DNA of 57,461 nt from Vicinamibacteraceae bacterium (GTDB lineage: Bacteria; Acidobacteriota; Thermoanaerobaculia; Multivoradales; Multivoraceae). The translations under genes were made by a program, and so were the position numbers. Shown here one piece after another: positions 33,794 through 41,325 of the stretch (position 1 is its first letter; each line of letters opens with the position of its first letter). The notes under the pieces were generated by a model. It saw nothing but the letters and a program-made list of their open reading frames with translations, did no database searches and was not told the origin of the DNA. The stretch spans positions 1 to 57,461 of the forward strand of contig JAAXHG010000166.1 in NCBI GenBank assembly GCA_012270995.1, written 5' to 3'.

Positions 33794-34923
33794 GTGCGGA
33801 GATGAGCGAGACGCTGTCGGCGAACGCGAGGGCCATCCTGCTGCTGACGGCGCCGCTCATCGTGGGCCGCCGCGCTTCGGATGGTCGGACCGTGAAGCCG
33901 CTGTCGCTGAAGCGCGAGTACAACCGCCTGGCGAAACGGCTGCGGGAGATCGAGCGGACGCCCGCCGACCTGCTGAGCGCGGCGGCCGGGCCGGTGCTGG
34001 ACGACTGTCTGGGCGCGGCCGATCCGGCGGTCGGCCGCCTGGACAGGGGCCGAATCGAGGCGCTGCTGGGGCGGGGAATGCAGTTGGGCCTGGCGGTGGA
34101 CAACTGGCGGACCCGGGCGATCTGGGTCCTGAGCCGGGCCGATGACGCCTACCCCAGGCGGCTGAAACGGCGTCTCGGCGGAGGTGCGCCGGCCGTTCTC
34201 TACGGTTGCGGCGATCGGTCGTTCCTCGACGACGGCGGCCTCGCCGTGGTCGGCCCGCGGGCGGCCGGCGAAAATCTGCTCGGGTACGCGCGGGACGTTG
34301 GCGGACTGGCGGCCGAAGCCGGTCGTACCGTCGTCTCCGGCGGCGCGCGGGGCGTCGACCGGGCGGCCATGAGCGGAGCGCTCGCCGCGGGCGGCCGGGC
34401 GATCGGGGTCCTGGCCAGCGACCTCGCTCGGGCCGCGACGCATCGGGACAATCGGGATGCACTGCTTGACGGGACACTTGTCCTGGTCTCGGCGTACGAC
34501 CCGGCGGCGCGGTTCCTGCCCGGTCACGCGATGGAGAGGAACCACGCCGTCTACGGCCTCGCCGACGCGGCGCTGGTGGTCGAGGCGCTAGTGGACCGGG
34601 GCGGTACCTGGGCTGGCGCCAGGGCGCAGCTCGAAAGAGGTTCGGCCCGTCCGGGCCATGCAAGTCCGGTCTATGTCCGGTCGACGCTGGGTGATTCCGA
34701 AGGACTTCTTGCGTTGGAAACCCGGGGGGCGCTCCCCTGGCCGAACCCCCGGGGACCCGAGGAGTTCGCAACGGTTCTCGACCAGGGCGCGACCGAGACT
34801 GTTCCTTCGGGCGACCAGCGGCGCTTGACCGAAGAGCCTGCACCGTCGAGCGCTGAGCTCCGGCAAGCACGCCGCGGGCAACTGACTCTGGAAGGGATGG
34901 GACGGGCGACGGAACGGGGCTGA
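33790..34923 (+). CDS. DprA/SMF-like DNA-processing protein
   Basis: 377 residues from GTG 33790 (ATG 33802 is a close alternative). After a helical N-terminal part, the Rossmann-like DprA core is seen: GGAPAVLYGCGD, LAVVGPRAAGENLLGYAR, TVVSGGARGVDRAAMSGAL, AIGVLASDLARAATHRDN, LVLVSAYDPAARFLPG, AMERNHAVYGLADAALVV and GGTWAGARAQLE. Bacterial DprA binds single-stranded DNA and loads RecA during transformation. This one is isolated from other competence genes and coupled to the RecQ-PRTase gene, so a defence role is more likely than transformation. The C-terminal ~60 residues are low-complexity and end LTLEGMGR. It is the last gene of the island. Confidence 0.85.
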   Translation: MSAEMSETLSANARAILLLTAPLIVGRRASDGRTVKPLSLKREYNRLAKRLREIERTPADLLSAAAGPVLDDCLGAADPAVGRLDRGRIEALLGRGMQLGLAVDNWRTRAIWVLSRADDAYPRRLKRRLGGGAPAVLYGCGDRSFLDDGGLAVVGPRAAGENLLGYARDVGGLAAEAGRTVVSGGARGVDRAAMSGALAAGGRAIGVLASDLARAATHRDNRDALLDGTLVLVSAYDPAARFLPGHAMERNHAVYGLADAALVVEALVDRGGTWAGARAQLERGSARPGHASPVYVRSTLGDSEGLLALETRGALPWPNPRGPEEFATVLDQGATETVPSGDQRRLTEEPAPSSAELRQARRGQLTLEGMGRATERG

Positions 34924-35033
34924 GCCTGAGCCCGGAATCGGCTCTTGAGCGACGATGCGACCACTCTCGAATCGAAGCAGGCGTTCGACGGCTGGTCGCG
35001 GACCGGCGCCGCCGCAGCCGCCGCGTCTGGCTC

Positions 35034-36611
35034 TCACTCTCCCCCGACCCGCTCCAGGTACGCCGCTTCGAGCAGGTCGAGCTTGTCCTTGAGCACGCCC
35101 GACGTTGCTTTGGGCGCCGGGGCGTCGAGCAACATCCAGGTGTCGCTCTCCGCGTCGTACTCCGGCCACTCCGGGGCGCCGTCGCCGTTCGGGTCAGCGG
35201 TTTGGGCGAAGCGGGTCCAGTAGCCGGCCATCGCGTCGCCCAGGGCTTCACCGTCCGGGCCCGGGTAGAGCTCGGAGTCCGGGTCGCCCGGGTCGTCGAA
35301 GACGTAGGAGACTTCCGAACCGTGGGGAGCGCCGGGGAGCGTCTCGCGCCGCGCCTCGGGGACGAACCGGAAGTAATAGGCGCGGGCCGGCGAGGAGACG
35401 TTCTTCATCTGCTCCGCGAGGTAGCGGGCGGAGACGACGTAGCGCTGGTCGCCGAACAGGGTGGCGGCGGCGACGCCCTCGGCGTCGGCGTCGGTCTCGC
35501 GGTCCGCGCCGTAGAGGGCTCGGACCTGCCCTTCGCGCTCGCCGAACGTGGCGAAGTAGTCGTCGGCCGCCACCTGGAAGGTGCGGAAGATGGTCCCCTC
35601 GAAGCTGTTGCCGCCGGTGATGTAGGGCACGTCGTGCTGCTCGCCCCGCGCGAACACGATGCCGGGCTCGTCCGGGAGCACGGCGCCCGTGATCGGCACC
35701 CAGAAGCCGGTGCCGAGGTCGATGAGTTTCTCGACCGGAAGCGCGCGCAGGTCGGCGGCCGAAGGCTCGTCGCCGAGATCGAAGGCGTCGGCGATCAGGA
35801 CCGCCCCCTGGTCGCGGGCCGAAGGCAGTCCCCATCGCGCCTCGCTGAGGTGGGGCAGCCGCCAGGTGCCGTAGCCGCTCTGGGCGATCGCGCCGTGGAA
35901 CAGACCGGCGGACGCGGGAGTGCTCATCAGGGTGTTCACGGCCATCCCGCCGGCGGAGACGCCGAAGATCGTCACTCGATCGGGATCGCCGCCGAAAGCC
36001 GCGGCGTTCCGCCGCACCCAGTCGAGAGCGGCGATCATGTCGAGCACGCCGTGGCTGCCCTCGGGCTCGCCGGAGGCAACGGCTTCGGCGGCCAAGGCGG
36101 GGTGCGCGAAGAAGCCGAGCGCGCCCAGCCGGTACTGGAGGCTGACGACCATCACGCCGCGGCGCGCCAGGCCGGCGCCGCGGCCGGTCGCCGGGGCTTC
36201 GCCGAGCCGGCCGTTGCCGGCGCGGAAGCCGCCGCCGTGGATCCAGACCATGACCGGCATGGCGTCCGTGTCGGACCGTTGGGCCGACGTCCAGACATTC
36301 AGGTAGAGGCAGTCCTCGCTTTGGGGGAGCTGGGCGCGACTCTGTGCGCAGATGGGGCGGTACTCGTTGGCCTGGAGAGGTTCCGTCCATGGCTCGACGG
36401 CTTGGGGCGGACGCCAGCGCAGATCGCCCTCGGGGGCTTGCGCGAAGGGGATGCCGAGAAAGGCGGCGATGTCGTCGCCGCCTTCGGGGGCGAAGCCCCG
36501 GACGGGGCCGGCGTCGGTCTGGACCAGGAACGGATCGGGTGGATCGACGGCGCAGGCGAGGAGGAGTGGGACGAGGGCGGCGGCGGCGGCGAGGCGGTAC
36601 GGGGTCTTCAT
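35034..36611 (-). CDS. Type B carboxylesterase, probable lipoprotein
   Basis: 525 residues. The N-terminus (LAAAAALVPLLLACAVDPP) is a lipoprotein signal ending at Cys20. The alpha/beta-hydrolase features of type B esterases are present: AFLGIPFAQAPEGDLRW, SEDCLYLNVWT, VMVWIHGGGFRAGNG (oxyanion hole), IFGVSAGGMAVNTLMS (catalytic Ser in GxSxG), GNSFEGTIF (acid) and PGAPHGSEVSYVF (His). It hydrolyses carboxylic esters in the periplasm or outer membrane; the substrate is unknown. It converges on the dprA-like gene across about 110 bases without a clear hairpin. Confidence 0.9.
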   Translation of the reverse strand: MKTPYRLAAAAALVPLLLACAVDPPDPFLVQTDAGPVRGFAPEGGDDIAAFLGIPFAQAPEGDLRWRPPQAVEPWTEPLQANEYRPICAQSRAQLPQSEDCLYLNVWTSAQRSDTDAMPVMVWIHGGGFRAGNGRLGEAPATGRGAGLARRGVMVVSLQYRLGALGFFAHPALAAEAVASGEPEGSHGVLDMIAALDWVRRNAAAFGGDPDRVTIFGVSAGGMAVNTLMSTPASAGLFHGAIAQSGYGTWRLPHLSEARWGLPSARDQGAVLIADAFDLGDEPSAADLRALPVEKLIDLGTGFWVPITGAVLPDEPGIVFARGEQHDVPYITGGNSFEGTIFRTFQVAADDYFATFGEREGQVRALYGADRETDADAEGVAAATLFGDQRYVVSARYLAEQMKNVSSPARAYYFRFVPEARRETLPGAPHGSEVSYVFDDPGDPDSELYPGPDGEALGDAMAGYWTRFAQTADPNGDGAPEWPEYDAESDTWMLLDAPAPKATSGVLKDKLDLLEAAYLERVGGE

Positions 36612-36712
36612 GGCTGTTGGATCCTAGCGGACTGGCGGGCTCGGCTCGGGCTTGCCGCTACACGGCTTGCAGCTTTGATGCCGGCGGGGACGCCGCCGGC
36701 GCCGCCAGCGAT

Positions 36713-38158
36713 TCAATCCTGGCCGCCGGCGGTCGGCGTGACCGCGCCTGGCGCGGTCTCGCGTCGGTCGGGCGCGACGGCGATCATCCGCAGCAGGTCC
36801 AGCATCGTCTGCCAGCCGCGCTCGACGTTCTGGACCGAGATCCGCTCGTTGTTGCCATGCACGCCGCCCTGGTCGGAGCCCGGGATGACGGCAGGCGAGA
36901 AGCCGTATGCGACGATCCCGAGGTCGCGGAAGAAGTGGCTGTCGGTGAAGCCGGCGGTGACCGCCGGCAGGACGGTCGAGCCGGGGAAGCGGCGGGCGGT
37001 GACGGCTTCGATGGCGCGGTAGAGGTCCGTGTCGGTCGAGGAGACGGCTGCCTTGAAGGACATCAGGACCTCGATCGAGATAGACGGCTGGTCGAGCCGC
37101 TGCCTGAGTTCGCGGATGAAGGCGCGGGGTTCCTGATCGGGAAGCAGCCGACAGTCCAGCTCGGCGGTCGCCGCGGGGGCGACGACATTGATCTTGCTCG
37201 ATCCCTGAAGCCGAGTGACGGCGCAGGTGTTGCGGGTGAGCGCGTGGAGCATCGGGTTCGTCCGGTGCAGCGCGGCGAGGCGATCGGGTTCCGCGATCAG
37301 GCCCTCCGGGTCGGCGAGGTCGGCGGCCGCGGACTCGAGTTCGGCCAGGTCCCGGAAGAAGTCGCCGACCGCGGGCACGATGCGGGGCGCGAACGGGTCC
37401 TGGCGGAGGCGCTCGAGCGCTTCGATCAGGTCGGTCACCGCGCTGCGGGTCGTGGGGCTCGATCCGTGGCCGGCAGGTCCGACGGCGTTCAGCCGCAGCC
37501 ACATGGGCACCTTCTGCGTCACCTCGACGCTGAACGCGACGCGGTTGCCCAGGACCCTCCCGCTGCCGCCCTCGTTGAGCACGAGACCGACCCCTTGAAG
37601 CAGGTCCGGCCGGTTGCGCACGATCCAGCCGGCGCCGAGCCGCCCGCCCGCCTCCTCGTCGGCCGTGGCGAGGAAGATGACGTCGCGCTCGAGCGGTTGG
37701 CCGGAGCGGGCGAGGGCGAGGAAGGCCTGCAGGTGCATGATGCCCAGGCCCTTCGTGTCGAGGGCCCCGCGGCCGTTGAGGTAGCCGTTCTCCCAGGTTC
37801 CTGACAGCGGGTCGTGTTTCCAGAACCGCGGGTCGGCGGGCACGACGTCGATGTGGTGGAGCAGGATGACGCCCGGGCCAGCGCCCCCTTCGAGCCGCGC
37901 CCGGATGCTGCCGCGGCCCGGCTCGGGCTCCACGGTCTCGTAGGCGATCCCCTCGCGCTCGAAGATGTCCGCGAAGAACGCGACCGCCTCGCTCTCGTTG
38001 CCCGGCGGGTTCGTCGTGTCGATGCGGAGGTACTGCTGGAGCCGCCGCGAGGCCTCGGGCAGTCGCGGATCGTTGCTCGCGTCCTGACCCGCGCCCGACG
38101 CCGGCGCCAGAGCCAGGAGCGCGGCCGTCGCCGAAACGATCACGGTTGCGGTGCGCAT
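36713..38158 (-). CDS. M20-family metallopeptidase, exported
   Basis: 481 residues from ATG 38158, directly followed by a signal peptide (ATVIVSATAALLALAPASGAG). Upstream in-frame codons exist but would bury that signal. M20 signatures: LLHHIDVVPADPRFW (first metal ligand and Asp), GYLNGRGALDTKGLG (bridging Asp), IFLATADEEAGG (catalytic Glu pair) and a dimerisation domain starting near GLVLNEGGSGRVL. The family includes carboxypeptidases and aminoacylases; the preference is not evident. It is divergent from the quinoprotein gene, with 227 bases between them that show no recognised element. Confidence 0.88.
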   Translation of the reverse strand: MRTATVIVSATAALLALAPASGAGQDASNDPRLPEASRRLQQYLRIDTTNPPGNESEAVAFFADIFEREGIAYETVEPEPGRGSIRARLEGGAGPGVILLHHIDVVPADPRFWKHDPLSGTWENGYLNGRGALDTKGLGIMHLQAFLALARSGQPLERDVIFLATADEEAGGRLGAGWIVRNRPDLLQGVGLVLNEGGSGRVLGNRVAFSVEVTQKVPMWLRLNAVGPAGHGSSPTTRSAVTDLIEALERLRQDPFAPRIVPAVGDFFRDLAELESAAADLADPEGLIAEPDRLAALHRTNPMLHALTRNTCAVTRLQGSSKINVVAPAATAELDCRLLPDQEPRAFIRELRQRLDQPSISIEVLMSFKAAVSSTDTDLYRAIEAVTARRFPGSTVLPAVTAGFTDSHFFRDLGIVAYGFSPAVIPGSDQGGVHGNNERISVQNVERGWQTMLDLLRMIAVAPDRRETAPGAVTPTAGGQD

Positions 38159-38385
38159 CGGCTTGAGTCGTTGAAGCGTCCGAACGGTCGGTCGGTGGAG
38201 CGCAAGCATATGGCAAGCGGGGTCGACTCGGAGCGTCGGTCCCCGTACAGAAGGGAGAGAAACTGTGTCCTGACGCCGCGACCGCGGCAGGAGATCGGTG
38301 AGACCGCGGGAAGGGCGGCTGCCGCCTCCGGCCGGCGGTATGGGCGGTATGATCGCGTGGCCGCGCAACGACCGGGGAGACCCCT

Positions 38386-40368
38386 TTGACCAGATCACAA
38401 CGAAGACTCGCGACGTCGACGCTGATGCCGGCGTTGCTGGCTTTCGCTTCGGCCGCGGCCTGGGCGCAGCGCGGCGTCGGCGCCGGCGACTGGCCGTCCT
38501 ACGGCGGCGACCGCGGCAGCACGAAGTACACCGCGCTCGACCAGATCGACCGGGACAGCGTCGCCGACCTCGAAGTGGCGTGGCGCTGGGAGTCGCCCGA
38601 CAACGCGGAGGCGGCGGACCGGGGCCGGTTCCTCAAGCCGGGGCCCTACAAGGTGACGCCGCTCATGGTCGACGGCGTGCTCTACGCGGCGACCTCGTTC
38701 GGCCAGGTGGCCGCGATCGATGGGGAGACCGGCGAGCAGAAGTGGGTCTTCGACACGGAGGACTGGCGTACCAGCCGGCCCACGAACCTCGGCTACAACC
38801 ACCGCGGCGCCGGCTACTGGACGGACGGGGAGCAGGCGCGGATCCTGATGCCGACGAACCAGGCGTACCTGTGGGCGATCGACGCCCACACCGGCGAGCC
38901 GGTCGGCGGCTTCGGCGAGGGCGGCAAGGTAGATCTCACCCAGGGTCTGGGGCGGCCGGTGCAACGTCGCATCTACTCGGTGATCTCCGCGCCGATGATC
39001 ATCGGCGACACGGTAATCGTCGGCTCGTCCATCTTCGACGGGCCGACCCGCAAGGAGATGCCGCCCGGCCACGTGCGCGGCTTCGACGTCCGCACCGGCG
39101 AGCAGAAGTGGATCTTCCACACGATTCCCCAGGGCGACGAGCCGGGCGTGGAGACCTGGGAAGAGGAGTCCTGGACCTACAGCGGCAACACGAACGTCTG
39201 GTCGCTGATGAGCGGCGACCCGGAGATCGGCTACGTCTACCTGCCGACGGGCACGCCGACGAACGACTGGTACGGCGGCCACCGCCTGGGCGACAACCTC
39301 TACGCCGAGAGCCTGATCTGCCTCGACGCCGACACGGGCGAGAAGGTGTGGCACTTCCAGTTCGTCCACCACGGCCTGTGGGATTACGACGTGCCGGCGG
39401 CGCCGAACCTGATCGACATCGCGGTCGACGGCAAACAGATCAAGGCGGTTGCCCAGATCACGAAGCAGGGCTTCATCTACGTCTTCGACCGCGCGACCGG
39501 CGAGCACGTCTGGCCGATCGAGGAGCGGCCCGTGCCGCAGACGGACGTCCCCGGCGAGCGGACATCGCCGACCCAGCCGTTCCCGACCAGGCCGGCGCCG
39601 TACGAGCACCAGGGGTTCGAGAGCGACGACATGCTGATCTCGTTCACGCCCGAGCTCCACGAGGCGGCCAGGGCGATCCGCGACAAGTGGGTCTACGGAC
39701 CGCTGTTCACGCCGCCGTCGCTTGAGGGGACCTTGCTGCTGCCGGGCTGGGGGGGGGGCGCGAACTGGTACGGCGCGGCGGTCGACCCCGAGACGTCCAC
39801 GATCTATATCCCGTCGTTCACGGGGCCGATGGTGGTCAAGCTGGTCGAACCTGACGGCGCCCGCTCGAACTTCCGGTACGTGCGCGGAATGAGCGGCGTC
39901 GAGAGCTTCTTCCTGCAGGGGCCCGAGGGTCTGCCCCTGACCAGGCCGCCCTACGGCCGGATCACGGCGATCGACCTGAACAGCGGCGAGCATGTCTGGA
40001 TGAGGCCGCTGGGCGACGGGCCGCGACAGCAGGTGAAGCAGCTCACGGGCGAGGACCCTGGGCCCCTCGGCGGTCCGCCCGCCGCCGGACCGTTGCTGAC
40101 GAAGACGCTGCTCTTCCAGGCCCAGGGCGGCGCCCCGGGGATGACCGGCGGCGGTGGCGGCGACGAGGCCTCCGTCCTGCGGGCGCACGACAAGAAGACC
40201 GGCGACGTGATCCACGAGATCGACCTCGACCTGGCGCCGAGCGGCACGCCGATGTCGTACGAGATCGGCGGCCGGCAGTACATCGCGCTCGCGGTTGGCG
40301 GCGCCGATCGGGCCGAGATCGTTTCCCTGGCGCTGCCGCGCGCCACCCTGAAGGAGGCCAGAAATTGA
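38386..40368 (+). CDS. PQQ-type quinoprotein dehydrogenase (beta-propeller), exported
   Basis: 660 residues from TTG 38386, preceded by GGGGAGA. Signal peptide LMPALLAFASAAAWAQ. The mature protein starts DWPSYGGDRGSTKYTALDQI, a common start of PQQ-dependent dehydrogenases, and contains tryptophan-docking repeats (LYAATSFGQVAAIDGETGEQKW; VRGFDVRTGEQKWIFHTIP; YVFDRATGEHVWPIEERPVP). Such enzymes oxidise alcohols or sugars in the periplasm and pass electrons to quinone or cytochrome. The stop overlaps the next gene by four bases (TTGA). Substrate is undetermined; no dedicated cytochrome gene is adjacent. Confidence 0.88.
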   Translation: MTRSQRRLATSTLMPALLAFASAAAWAQRGVGAGDWPSYGGDRGSTKYTALDQIDRDSVADLEVAWRWESPDNAEAADRGRFLKPGPYKVTPLMVDGVLYAATSFGQVAAIDGETGEQKWVFDTEDWRTSRPTNLGYNHRGAGYWTDGEQARILMPTNQAYLWAIDAHTGEPVGGFGEGGKVDLTQGLGRPVQRRIYSVISAPMIIGDTVIVGSSIFDGPTRKEMPPGHVRGFDVRTGEQKWIFHTIPQGDEPGVETWEEESWTYSGNTNVWSLMSGDPEIGYVYLPTGTPTNDWYGGHRLGDNLYAESLICLDADTGEKVWHFQFVHHGLWDYDVPAAPNLIDIAVDGKQIKAVAQITKQGFIYVFDRATGEHVWPIEERPVPQTDVPGERTSPTQPFPTRPAPYEHQGFESDDMLISFTPELHEAARAIRDKWVYGPLFTPPSLEGTLLLPGWGGGANWYGAAVDPETSTIYIPSFTGPMVVKLVEPDGARSNFRYVRGMSGVESFFLQGPEGLPLTRPPYGRITAIDLNSGEHVWMRPLGDGPRQQVKQLTGEDPGPLGGPPAAGPLLTKTLLFQAQGGAPGMTGGGGGDEASVLRAHDKKTGDVIHEIDLDLAPSGTPMSYEIGGRQYIALAVGGADRAEIVSLALPRATLKEARN

Positions 40369-41225
40369 AGCTGCTTTCCCTGCTGCGAGACGGCAAGTCC
40401 GCCATCGGCGTGCTGGCGGACGAGGAAACCGTCGTCGATCTGAGCGTCGCCGCGCCGGAGCTGCCGCGCGGCATGTGCCGGTTCCTGGCGGCCGGCGAGG
40501 AGGCGATGGACGCGGCCCGGCGAGCCCTGGACTCGGGCGGGGGCCGCGTGCCGCTCGCCGATCAGACGCTGCTGGCGCCGGTCCCGAAGCCGCGCAAGTT
40601 CCTCGCCATCGGGCTCAACTACGCCGACCACGCGGCCGAGTCCGGCCAGCAGACCCCGAAGTTCCCGACCGTGTTCAACAAGCAGGTGACCTGCGTGAAC
40701 GGGCCGGGCGGCGCGATCCATGTCCCGCGCGCGTCCTCCGCCGTCGACTACGAGGGCGAGTTCGCCTTCGTGGTCGGCCGCCGTTGCCGGGGCGTCGCCG
40801 CGGCCGACGCCGACTCCGTGATCGCCGGCTACACGATCGTCAACGACGTGTCGGTCCGGGACTGGCAGCTGCGTTCGCCGACGATGACCCTCGGCAAGGG
40901 CTGGGACACCCACGGTCCGATGGGGCCCTATCTGGTAACCGCCGACGAAGTCGAGCACCCGAACGCGCTCGGCATCCGCACCTGGGTCAACGACGAACTG
41001 AGGCAGGACTCGAACACGCGGGAACTCGTCTTCGACTGCCCGAAGCTGGTCGAGACGATTTCCACGATGTGCACCCTCGAGCCCGGCGACGTGGTGACCA
41101 CGGGCACGCCCGCCGGCGTCGGCGGGGGCTTTCGGCCGCCGAAGTTCCTGGCGCCGGGCGATGTCGTGCGGATCGAGATCGAGGGGTTGGGCGTACTGGA
41201 GAACCCGGTCGTCGCCGAGCCGTAA
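40365..41225 (+). CDS. Fumarylacetoacetate hydrolase-family protein
   Basis: 286 residues from TTG 40365. FAH-family core: RKFLAIGLNYADHAAESG, AVDYEGEFAFVVGRRCRG (metal-binding Glu pair), YTIVNDVSVRDWQLR and GKGWDTHGPMGPYLVTADEV. Family members cleave C-C bonds of acylpyruvates or hydrate/decarboxylate oxo-acids in aromatic and sugar-acid catabolism. The four-base overlap with the quinoprotein gene suggests a two-step pathway in one operon, for example oxidation outside and cleavage of the acid inside; that link is inference. Confidence 0.9.
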   Translation: MKLLSLLRDGKSAIGVLADEETVVDLSVAAPELPRGMCRFLAAGEEAMDAARRALDSGGGRVPLADQTLLAPVPKPRKFLAIGLNYADHAAESGQQTPKFPTVFNKQVTCVNGPGGAIHVPRASSAVDYEGEFAFVVGRRCRGVAAADADSVIAGYTIVNDVSVRDWQLRSPTMTLGKGWDTHGPMGPYLVTADEVEHPNALGIRTWVNDELRQDSNTRELVFDCPKLVETISTMCTLEPGDVVTTGTPAGVGGGFRPPKFLAPGDVVRIEIEGLGVLENPVVAEP

Positions 41226-41251
41226 GCGGCTGACCCGCATCGAGCCGGCTT

Positions 41252-41317
41252 GCCGGCCGGCGCGGACTTTCCGGCCGCCCGCGGCGCCGGCCGGCGCACC
41301 CAGTCGCCGGCCGGCGC
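41252..41317. repeat. Cluster of GCCGGC palindromes between convergent genes
   Basis: Three copies of a CGCCGGCCGGCG-like palindrome occur: 41252-41263, 41284-41297 (GCGCCGGCCGGCGC, perfect) and 41305-41316. The last two are spaced 21 bases apart. They lie between the convergent FAH-family and VWA genes and may form bidirectional termination hairpins. Confidence 0.45.
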
Positions 41318-41325
41318 CATGAGGG

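Larger units (their letters stand above)
11872..34923 (+). other. Composite defence island (BREX type 1 plus nested modules)
   Basis: Fifteen intact plus-strand genes from brxA to the dprA-like gene lie head to tail with short gaps or overlaps. The minus-strand cytochrome gene bounds them on the left and a convergent minus-strand carboxylesterase on the right. The core is BREX type 1 (brxA, brxB, brxC, pglX, pglZ, brxL). Inserted parts are a second coiled-coil gene with a pglX remnant and trlF/albA between pglX and pglZ, and a toxin-antitoxin pair plus recQ-PRTase/dprA after brxL. Sampled 60-base blocks show 60% GC within trlF (23881-23940) and 72% in pglZ (27361-27420), so parts have different histories. 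No integrase or attachment site was seen. Confidence 0.85.

Noticed and set aside
11872..34923. Prophage or integrative element carrying the island
   Set aside because: No integrase, phage structural, conjugation or tRNA attachment features were found; the arms of the 164-bp element do not recur at the right border.
33790..34923. DprA-like gene as evidence of natural transformation
   Set aside because: No comEA, comEC, pilus or recA gene is nearby, and the gene is translationally coupled to the RecQ-PRTase gene inside a defence island.
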